Source: Paragorgia papillata
Taxonomy: Eukaryota; Cnidaria; Anthozoa; Scleralcyonacea; Coralliidae
Direction: 5' to 3'
DNA length: 64,000 nt
Assembly: GCA_035771165.1 (NCBI GenBank)
Contig: JAWNZC010000001.1
Coordinates: 3,718,501-3,782,500 of the forward strand
Shown here piece by piece: positions 58,501 through 64,000 of this stretch. Both the position numbers and the translations under genes were made by a program. The stretch's first letter is position 1. Each line of letters begins with the position of its first letter. The notes below the pieces were generated by a model. It was not told the origin of the DNA, ran no database searches, and worked only from the letters and a program-made list of their open reading frames with translations.

Positions 58501-61500
58501 GAGAGGCAGCGCGCTAACAGCACACGCCACCCGTGCTCCCCATACAAGGCGAAGCCAAGTATTTTTTAACGAACATGCTGCAAAATTGGCAAAAATACCG
58601 CAAAATTGTTTATTTAAAGGTCAACTCAAGGAAAATTATTTTTCCGGCTTGTTATATACCCCGATACAGAACGGCCACTCATTCTGTAAATAGTACTTAC
58701 TAAAAAGTCTGTATATGGATTATGTAACGAAATTACGAAACTGTATACGTGCGTGTGTGTGAGAATGTATGCCATGATACTAAACGTTAGTTTACGTTTC
58801 GAGTGCCACGATTTGATAATCCCAAACGTAGGATTTGTATAAAAATCAGCACACTTAAAATATTACTCGATGCGTTTTCTCAACTACCAGTAAACCGTGC
58901 ACAAAAAATATAATACAAAAATACGCAATTCAGTGTGGGTAACGAAGATTAAATAATAAAATAAAATTGGGCAAAACCGCGTAGCTACATGAACTAAAAT
59001 TAGTTGTTGAATTTCATTTTCTCAACTATCAGTTAACTCTTCATGGTATTTGTACGAAGATGAAGTTTGAGTATTTGATTTTCCAACATGTCCTCTCACT
59101 TAGAATTCAGGATTATCCTGAATTATCAAAGTGTCTAGAATTCAGGATTATCCTGAAGGCTGAAGCCTAGTGGACTTCTCTGTCCCGCATGCGGGATGTT
59201 AAACTAAAAAGCATATAAGAAATGATCCAGTATGGGTGTTGCGGTCGGGGTCAGGATTATCCTGAATTCTAGACAATTTCACAATAGCGTACCGTCAAGC
59301 TGCTATTTACAGCACAAAATGCGGACAAACAAACCAAAATTGACTTTCAAATGAGCCATTATCTATTGTTCGGACTGCGAGAATTACGGGTAAAAGCGGA
59401 CAAACTTAAATAGTGACGTCATCACGACGGAGCGCTATTCAGGATAATCCAGAATTCCAGATGAGAGGCAGACTAGTTTTTAGTCCTCTTTTCTCTCGAA
59501 CTTATTTTGGTGACGTCACAGAATAGGGATCGAGCGAGAGGACTAGCGAAAAATGTTCATCTTTACCTATCATGAATCCTGCTGGAGCTCGGATTCTTTA
59601 ATCTTTATGAACGAGGGCACTTAAACAAACTTCTTTCTTGAGAGCAGACAGCAAACGAGTAGGTTTCTTTGTTTTACATTACGTTAAAAGGTTGTTACAT
59701 ACGAGGCTTTATAAAGTAGTGTTCGGCGTAGGAAGTGATTGTGTTGAAACACATTTATACAAATCGAAATATGCTATTTTAACGTTTCGGCAGTAGACCA
59801 ACCTTGCTATATGATGTTATAAAGAATTGTGCAGACCGACGTGAGTGTTATCTGCCTTGGTTTTCCGCCAAACGGCCGTTTGGTGCCTGTATAATTTGGG
59901 GCCAGATTTGGGGCCAAGCAAAACATTTTATTCCAGGCCTCTCGCAATTTCGGTCTGCCGCTCGACGTTAAAAAGAGAGGCCTGGGAACCAGGCTGGATG
60001 AGAGGATATGCTGGATTTTCCCGCCCTTTTTAGCTGACGTCAGCGTACACCGAATTTGCGAGCGCTTTCTTTAATTAAATCATTAAATGCACGTGGCATA
60101 AAACATTTCAAATAAAACATAAAACATTACCTTTCTTGATTTCGAAAGCAGAAAACTTCTTGTACAAGGACACCAAACCAATCGGGGAACCAAAAGCGAA
60201 AAACTTGGACGTTTCGAACTCCAGTTTATTTACAGACTTAAACGGAAGAAATTGAGACTCCGCTTGCGCTCGATCCAGTCCCTCCTCGGTCGATACACTG
60301 TCTGTACTTCCTTCAAGCGACTCAGCTAAGTCGTTGAAACCAGTGCCGTAATCGACCTCGGAAATCGTAGAGCGAATGTCTACATCGCTGGAACTCAAAC
60401 GCTTGCCAGGTGTTTGAGCTGGTGTTGGATCACTCGTGTGGCGGATATCCCCAAGCGGTGATTTCATTCTGTTTGAGATTGGACTAACAGGATTGCTGGC
60501 AGAGTAGTTAGAGTCTGTGTCGAAGCTGTGTTGGAACCACTGACGACACAAAGCCTCGTAAGCTAACAGTCCCCCATTGCAATCGCCAATGATGCATACC
60601 TAATGTAAAATAAGGTTAGCCATAAAAATGTTTTAGAAAGCAGATTCGAGTTTCGTTCTAGTTCATTGCATAGCTCTAGGGGTAGTCTTACTACTGAAAC
60701 GTTTTACACCGTCATCAATATGAAGATAATGATCATCATCGTCGTCACTATCAACACCATTACCATCGTCATCACCAGCGCTACTACCATTATCATCTCT
60801 ATCACTATTACTACCACTATTACTATCACCACCACTATTACTACCATTACCACTATCATCACTATCACTACCACTATTACTACCACTATCACTGTTTCTA
60901 CCACTATTACTATCACTATTACCACCATTATCACTACCATTACCACTATCATCACTATCACTACCACTATTACTACCACTTGCTATTACTATCACTGTTA
61001 CTGTTACTACCACTATCACTATTTCTAACACTATTACTATCACTATCACTATCACTATCATCACCACTATTACCATCACTACCACTATTACCACCACTAT
61101 TACTACCACTACTATCACTACCACTATTACCACCACTATTACTACCACTATCATCACTACCACTATTACCAGACTTACCACCACCACTATTACTACCACT
61201 ATTACCACTACTATATCACTACCACTATTACCACCACTATTACTACCACTACTATCACTACCACTATTACTACCACTATTATTATTACCACCACTATTAC
61301 TACCACTATTACCACTACTATCACTACCACTATTACCACCACTATTACTACCACTATTATTATTACCACCACTATTACTACCACTATTATTATTACCACC
61401 ACTATTACTACCACTATTACCACTACTATCACTACCACTATTACCACCACTATTACTACCACTATTATTATTACCACCACTATTACTACCACTATTACCA

Positions 61501-63820
61501 CTACTATCACTACCACTATTACCACTACTATCACTACCACTATTACCACCACTATTACCACCACTATTGCTCCACTATCACTACCACTACTACCACCACT
61601 ATTACTACCACTATTACCACTACTATCACTACCACTATTACCACCACTTACTACCACTACCTATAACACTACCATTCAGACCAATTCCCACAAGGAGCCA
61701 TCTACCACTATCACTATCGCTTTTGCTACCACAATCACTACCACTATTTCGAGCACTACCATTAACACTATCATTATCACCACCTTTACCACTATTACTA
61801 CTACCATTAACACTATCATTATCACTACATTTATCACTATTGCTATCACTATCCAACTACTTTACCTCTCCATTAAAGCCAGCTCCAGCTTCGGAATTCA
61901 AAAAATCTCGATACACATTATTTGCCTTAGTAATAGTTCCATCCACCATTTCGTCAAAACTACTAGAACATGCGGTCAGGATCGGTAGCGAGGATACAGG
62001 AAAGTTGAATGAGGGGAGAGACGAACCTTGGTACTCTACAATATATAAGACAACAAAAATTAACATATAACACTGCATTTATTGGCAAAGCTCGCAAATT
62101 CAGTTTATCAAGTCTGTCATCACAACATATAACAACTACTTTGTTAGTTCTTGCTGTACATTAACTGTCGTTAGATGTTAGAAGTAATATTTATAAACCG
62201 CGCAGGAGGGCTTTATCGGATATAAAACACGAGGCGATAGCCGAGTGTTTTAGAGCCGATAAAGCCCGTACTGCAAGGTTTTTAAATGGCTTCTAAAAAG
62301 AATCACTTCATACGTTCATTGGCGTAGTAATTTTGAAAATTAAGCTTATCTCAGCCGTTAAAAACCAGCGAGAAACTTAGAGCGAGTCTATATCACATAT
62401 ATAGATCCGATACGCTCATGATTTTTCTTTGTGTTTTCCTCATGAATTATTAATGAATTTTAGAACACTATTTATAACACCAACACTGGTACTGGTACTG
62501 ACACCAACACCAACACTAGCACTAACACCAAAACTAACGCTAATACCAACACTAGCACTGGCACCAACATTAACACCAACATTAACACCAACACTAGCAC
62601 CAACACTAGCACTAGCACTGACACCAAAACTAACACCAACACTAGCACCAACACAAACACTAGCGCGAACACGAACGCCAACACTAGCACTGACACCAAA
62701 ACTAGCACTAGCACCAACGCCAACACTAACACGTTAGCCAACACTAGCACTAACACCAACATTAACATCAAAACTAACACCAACACTAGCGCCAACACTA
62801 GCACTAGCACCAACACTAGTACTGACACCAACACTAGCACTAACACCAACACTAGTACTGACACCAACATTAACATCAAAACTAACACCAACACTAGCAC
62901 CAACACTAGCACTAACACCAACACCAACACTAGTACTGATACCAACATTAACACCAGAACTAACACCAACACTAGCACCAACGCCAACACTAGCACCAAC
63001 ACCAACACTAGTACTGACACCAACACTAGCACCAACGCCAACACTAGCACTAGCACCAACATTAACATCAAAACTAACACCAACACCAACACTAGCATCA
63101 ACACTAGCACTGTCACCAACATTAACATCAAAACTAACACAAACACTAGCACCAACACTAGCACTAGCACCAACACTAGCACTAACACCAACACCAACAC
63201 TAGTACTGACACCAACATTAACACCAGAACTAACACCAACACTAGCACCAACGCCAACACTAGCACTAGCACCAACACTAGTACTGACACCAACATTAAC
63301 ATCAAAACTAACACCAACGCCAACACTAGCATCAACACTAGCACTAACACCAACACCAACACTAGTACTGACACCAACATTAACACCAGAACCAACACTA
63401 ACACCGACACTAGCACCAACACCAGACACCTGACACCGATACCAGCACCGACACTAACACCAGCATTAACACCAACACTTACAACCTACCTGTACCATAC
63501 TCGTCCATTAATTGAGGCGTGATATCTTTAAGAGCGGGTAAAGCATCTTTAAACACGTGTGGACATTCGACCAATCGGAATGCGATACGTCCCAAGCCAT
63601 CTTTATAATGATTTTGCATAACGTTGTCGAATTCGCGTACCAGGCGATCAAAGTCGTTTTCCTTTGACTTGATGTCATGAGACATCTCCAATGGGTTGCC
63701 ACCGTGAACGACAAGAACGAGTACTTGGAGTTGATCAGCTGACGAGGTCATTGAGATAGAACTACCCACACTTACTGTCTTACCCAAGGCTTTCTTCGGC
63801 AAGGGTTGTCCGTTTTCGTC
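43410..63820 (-). CDS. PITPNM: PITPNM/RdgB/Nir-type phosphatidylinositol transfer protein, 3' part
   Basis: Twelve exons on the minus strand join in frame to 828 codons plus stop. In order they give: the QVLVLVVHGGN segment; a GDCNGG nucleophile-elbow-like motif; a Ser-rich linker; the DDHD domain with FFAFGSPIGLV, FHPSDP, RLDYAL and LLHISYWESKDV (the Asp, Asp, His, Asp set is visible); KWQKKRTSYKIK; a C2-like segment with RFTYGPLDVAALTGEK; and the LNS2 domain (AVVFSIDGAF, YLIIYVTSRPD, HNFPFGVVSF, AAYGSAKDVTVY, IFVIGR, LSDGYASHL). This is the architecture of PITPNM1-3 and fly RdgB, which move PI and phosphatidic acid at ER-plasma membrane contacts. The amino-terminal PITP domain and FFAT motif must lie beyond 64000. 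It is convergent with the Tbx2/3 gene. Confidence 0.93.
45120..45860. repeat. 24-bp minisatellite in the last PITPNM intron
   Basis: About 30 units of 24 bp, AACAATGTTGTGCTGGTCAGCATG with AAGG/AATG and GTGC/GAGC variants. Frames of 268-287 codons are open on both strands because the unit is a multiple of three and lacks stops; they are artefacts. Confidence 0.95.
46148..46300 (-). CDS. PITPNM: PITPNM exon: LNS2, AAYGSAKDV
   Basis: Fifty-one codons, phase 0: KVTIHAAYGSAKDVTVYCEVGVEPNAIFVIGR, then a basic SSRRSQKHVRKQ. It corresponds to the NIVAGYGSPKDVAVY ... YIVGR segment. Acceptor ATTAACTAG, donor GTATGT. Confidence 0.95.
46580..46766 (-). CDS. PITPNM: PITPNM exon: LNS2 core
   Basis: Encodes HWQDQGYLIIYVTSRPDFQK, WMAEHNFPFGVVSFCGSLS and TEYLRNLTKN. 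Strong match to the family's QDxGYLIxYVTGRPD and QHNFPxGVVSFCDGL; here the last reads FCGSL. Acceptor TATCTTTCAG, donor GTAAGT. Confidence 0.96.
47190..48230. mobile_element. Fold-back element with ~340-bp arms
   Basis: About 1 kb. The left arm includes GACGGCTGGCCAACCTCGA, GGTTGCCAGCC, CATCCAATCAGCGTGCGTGAA and CACCTAAATATAACACTTCG. The right arm repeats these as reverse complements (CGAAGTGTTATATTTAGGTG at 47880, GCACGCTGATTGGATGCAT near 47970, GGCCGGCCGTC near 48215). The arms differ by several substitutions and indels, and a unique 330-bp loop separates them. Confidence 0.65.
48628..48938 (+). mobile_element. 5S-rRNA-headed SINE, copy 2
   Basis: Almost identical to the 41168 copy, including the tail GACGTTAAATAAATCATTA. 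It is antisense to the PITPNM gene, and its 3' tail ends within eight bases of the exon boundary at 48946, next to the splice donor. Confidence 0.85.
48946..49095 (-). CDS. PITPNM: PITPNM exon: start of LNS2 domain
   Basis: Encodes GDHTTVDCNLAVLPPQTEAVVFSIDGAFSASVSIRG and AVDVVR. FSIDG is the family's degenerate form of the lipin-type DxDxT motif, so phosphatase activity is not expected; in this family the domain binds phosphatidic acid. Donor GTAAGG, only eight bases from the SINE downstream. Confidence 0.95.
49809..49957 (-). CDS. PITPNM: PITPNM exon: C2-like segment, second part
   Basis: Encodes VDIYIMCYPPAGEW, GSGGRASFTVPEARRLDVGIYPVKMVVR, closely following the family pattern (VDVYIMTQPLSGKW ... 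GRLTFPVP). Acceptor TTTTCTAG, donor GTAAGA. Confidence 0.95.
49989..50313. mobile_element. GGTGGC-ended MITE in TTAA
   Basis: 325 bp from GGTGGCTTGATAG to CTATCGGGCCACC, inverted, with TTAA on both sides. It begins about 30 bp from the PITPNM exon boundary at 49957. Its ends relate it to the fold-back element at 53045. Confidence 0.65.
51265..51381 (-). CDS. PITPNM: PITPNM exon: C2-like segment, first part
   Basis: Thirty-nine codons, NLAANHRANDAIAVEG and ARFTYGPLDVAALTGEK, which align with the NHRASDTVVxEG...GRFMYGPLDVVTLTGEK segment of vertebrate PITPNMs. Acceptor CTTAAACAG, donor GTAATG. Confidence 0.94.
51600..52078. repeat. Pyrimidine-rich 21-bp minisatellite
   Basis: About 20 units of TATTCTGTTCCTATCCTTCCC, decaying at both ends into irregular CTATCC words. 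It ends roughly 110 bp before the PITPNM exon donor at 52188. The Ser/Phe/Pro/Leu frames are artefacts. Confidence 0.93.
52188..52316 (-). CDS. PITPNM: PITPNM exon: DDHD to C2-like linker
   Basis: Forty-three codons, phase 0 at both ends. Encodes an Arg-rich linker and KLEKWQKKRTSYKIK, matching the conserved REKWQRKRTxVKIRN step of the family. Acceptor CTTGTAG, donor GTAAGG. Confidence 0.92.
52530..52830 (-). mobile_element. Palindrome-centred MITE, copy 3 of 4
   Basis: Closest in sequence to copy 1: CATTAATAATTCATGG, TTTAATCAGTGTCTTTATATG, CACTCGGCTTCGCCTCGTG and GTTTATTAAACAGTACAT in the same order. It is inserted about 210 bp upstream, in the gene's direction, of the 52316 exon boundary. 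Confidence 0.6.
53045..53721. mobile_element. Long fold-back element with ~330-bp arms
   Basis: 677 bp, nearly all in two inverted arms: GGTGGCTCCATACAGTTTC at the left and GAAACTGTATGGAGCCACC at the right, flanked by TTA on both sides. The arms match closely along their whole length, with few single-base differences and about 15 bp of AT-rich loop. The GGTGGC end is shared with the element at 49989-50313. No coding capacity. A TTA target would fit a Harbinger-like element. Confidence 0.75.
53894..54839. mobile_element. Mutator-like element with 10-bp target duplication
   Basis: 946 bp with the same ends as the 12-kb copy (CAACCTCGTCCCCAGGGCC ... GGGGACGAGGTTG), flanked by the perfect 10-bp repeat CGTACAAACG (53884-53893 and 54840-54849). 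The interior is larger than in the other copies and has a 95-codon minus-strand frame without recognisable transposase motifs. Confidence 0.8.
54917..55165. mobile_element. Two degenerate TTAA-MITE copies
   Basis: CTTAACTCTTTCATGCG ... CGTGAAAGGGTTAAC (about 54917-55033), and a second partial copy beginning at the shared TTAAC. Both retain GACGAGTAAAA-type words of the family described at 4490. Confidence 0.45.
55243..55675. repeat. Fold-back element close to a PITPNM exon
   Basis: Left arm (TAGCCTCCTCCACAGGCAACT..., GTGACTTCTACTGTACGGGCA) and right arm (TGCCCGTACAGTAGAAGTCACAG, AGTTGCCTGCGGAGGAG; each shown in part) are inverted. Part of the left arm (55296-55420) is duplicated in tandem. 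The element ends about 70 bp from the exon boundary at 55747. Confidence 0.65.
55747..55895 (-). CDS. PITPNM: PITPNM exon: end of DDHD domain
   Basis: Encodes VQEWWGNDRLDYALYNPKG, then LLHISYWESKDVVAFLIRQ, supplying the second Asp, the His and the last Asp of the DDHD signature. Acceptor TTTCTCTAG, donor GTAGAT. Confidence 0.95.
56030..56081. mobile_element. 52-bp minimal Mutator-like MITE
   Basis: Consists of little more than two terminal repeats (CAACCTCGTACCCAGG and CCTGGGTACGAGGTTG) around about 20 bp. It is flanked by the perfect 9-bp duplication GATCAACCC (56021-56029 and 56082-56090). The ends are identical to those of the 12083-12473 element. Confidence 0.8.
56340..56690. repeat. Purine-rich GAAGTGGAGTGAA tract
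   Basis: About 350 bp with almost only G and A plus T at GTG/AGTG positions, an irregular pentanucleotide-based microsatellite. A LINE-like ACTAA-type tail (ACTAAACTAAACTAAACT) lies nearby at about 56873-56895. Confidence 0.85.
56930..57605. mobile_element. Two nested palindromic elements
   Basis: Outer element: AAAACGCACAGTCTGAT and TAGCGACCCTTGATACAGCCTG on the left are mirrored on the right by CAGGCTGTATCAGGGGTCGC and TGTGCGTTTTT. Inside it (about 57175-57510) sits a second palindromic MITE with GTGTTTGGATCAGAGTATCC at both ends and an ACTCGCCTACGGCTCGTG centre, of the same type as 31620-31805. The nesting shows the outer one is older. Confidence 0.6.
57711..58034 (-). CDS. PITPNM: PITPNM exon: DDHD core
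   Basis: Reads GPPVKPVCGQFYNLFHPSDPLSSRIEPLI and VPRYQRSPLGDG, followed by a Ser-rich stretch. FHPSDP supplies the first Asp of the DDHD set. Acceptor TTTTGTTAG, donor GTTAGT. Confidence 0.93.
58190..58536 (-). mobile_element. 5S-rRNA-headed SINE, copy 3
   Basis: Minus-strand copy: GCACGGGTGGCG head at 58536, the 5S control region (GGTTAGTACTTGGATGGGTG) and the same core domain, but a different 3' tail (CAGCCACTGGCTGC...ATGATTAGC), shared with the fragment at 22032-22155. It is inserted in a PITPNM intron in the gene's own orientation. Confidence 0.8.
59090..59470. repeat. Inverted-repeat element with AGGATTATCCTGAATT
   Basis: The self-complementary word ATTCAGGATTATCCTGAAT appears near 59107 and 59140, again at 59250-59275, and a diverged end (GGATAATCCAGAATTC) at 59443. 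TCTAGAATTC marks both ends. A MITE in the intron between two PITPNM exons. Confidence 0.5.
60131..60599 (-). CDS. PITPNM: PITPNM exon: GDCNGG, Ser-rich linker, DDHD start
   Basis: Begins VCIIGDCNGGLLAYEALCRQW, continues through about 90 low-complexity Ser/Asp/Thr residues and enters the DDHD domain with LEFETSKFFAFGSPIGLV. Vertebrate members have GDCVGG at the first motif. Donor GTAATG. Confidence 0.93.
60712..61855. repeat. CCACTATTACTA minisatellite in PITPNM intron
   Basis: About 1.1 kb of ACTACC/ACTATT/ACCACC trinucleotide-based words, spanning almost the entire intron between two PITPNM exons. Long frames on both strands are artefacts. Confidence 0.95.
61866..62035 (-). CDS. PITPNM: PITPNM exon: helix before GDCNGG
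   Basis: Encodes SSLPILTACSSSFDEMV, ANNVYRDFLNSEAGAGFNGE, matching the conserved LPLLA...ANxVYxDFLxSxEGAGF stretch of the family. Acceptor TATTGTAG, donor GTAAAG. Confidence 0.92.
62180..62470 (+). mobile_element. Palindrome-centred MITE, copy 4 of 4
   Basis: More diverged copy: GGGCTTTATCGGATATAAAACACGAGGCGATAGCCGAGTG-type palindrome, then CATTGGCGTAGTAA and CATGAATTATTAATGAATTTT. It lies directly against the minisatellite. Confidence 0.5.
62470..63475. repeat. ACTAGCACCAAC minisatellite in PITPNM intron
   Basis: About 1 kb of six-base words (ACCAAC, ACTAGC, ACTGAC) in higher-order units, filling the intron from just beyond the exon end. Valine/leucine-rich minus-strand frames of over 300 codons are artefacts. 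Confidence 0.95.
63490..63820 (-). CDS. PITPNM: PITPNM exon: QVLVLVVHGGN region
   Basis: First visible exon, after TTACTGTCTCAG. It encodes a Ser/Thr-rich start, then LQVLVLVVHGGN, a DFDRLVREF helix and RIAFRLVECPHV, as in the region before the DDHD domain. Donor GTAGGT. The reading frame assumed for the first base is supported by all later exons. Confidence 0.9.
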
Positions 63821-64000
63821 CTGAGACAGTAAAAGAGACGGAAGATATCAGAAAAATAATTTCGTAAAAAGTAGAGTGATACCCGACCCCGACTACTTAG
63901 GTCGCATGAAAGTCGGAAAATAAATGGTTTGAATCTAGGAGTATTGGTAACCGTGTGAGAGCTGTCCACCTTGGTTCGTGTAATCTTGAGAAAGCCTGTA

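Noticed and set aside
62472..63422. 316-codon Leu/Val-rich minus-strand frame resembling a membrane protein
   Set aside because: It is the translation of an ACTAGCACCAAC repeat; the hydrophobicity comes from the repeat.

Overview
This window is nuclear DNA from an animal. It holds parts of three intron-rich genes in a sea of small transposons, fold-back elements and minisatellites. The most likely source is a non-bilaterian metazoan, probably an anthozoan cnidarian (coral or sea anemone). That is inferred from the T-box repertoire, the 5S-rRNA-headed and tRNA-headed SINEs and the many palindromic MITEs; nothing seen fixes the species. No bacterial features are present.

Layout. 1-9.7 kb: a LINE 3' fragment, MITEs, fold-back elements and two minisatellites. 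9.7-21.1 kb (+): the last four coding exons of a Tbx4/5-type T-box gene, whose introns are largely minisatellite; its 5' exons were not found and probably lie left of the window. 21-26.9 kb: intergenic, with a Mutator-like element carrying an expanded 27-bp array, a tRNA-headed SINE and a repeat-poor stretch. 26.9-39.8 kb (+): a six-exon Tbx2/3-type T-box gene that is complete apart from one apparent extra base in exon 2. Its 7.9-kb last intron carries a retrozyme-like tandem repeat with two hammerhead ribozymes, a 167-bp tandem repeat and a 25-bp satellite inside a MITE. 39.8-43.4 kb: convergent intergenic region with a 5S-headed SINE and a 23-bp minisatellite. 43.4-63.8 kb (-): the last 12 coding exons of a PITPNM/RdgB/Nir-type membrane-associated phosphatidylinositol transfer protein (DDHD and LNS2 regions). 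Its amino-terminal PITP domain lies beyond the right edge.

How the genes relate. The two T-box genes are adjacent and in the same orientation, like the vertebrate Tbx2-Tbx4 and Tbx3-Tbx5 pairs, which suggests an old tandem duplication. The PITPNM gene is convergent with them and belongs to a different pathway (lipid transfer at ER-plasma membrane contacts). Human PITPNM2 lies on the same chromosome arm as TBX3/TBX5, so the neighbourhood may keep ancient linkage.

The most unusual object is the 277-bp tandem repeat at 31.8-32.3 kb. On the minus strand each unit carries a full type I hammerhead ribozyme core, placed so that two cleavages would release one unit-length RNA. Exon boundaries were read by eye from GT/AG sites, reading frame and family resemblance. 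The three joined coding sequences keep frame, except for the one extra base noted in the Tbx2/3 gene.
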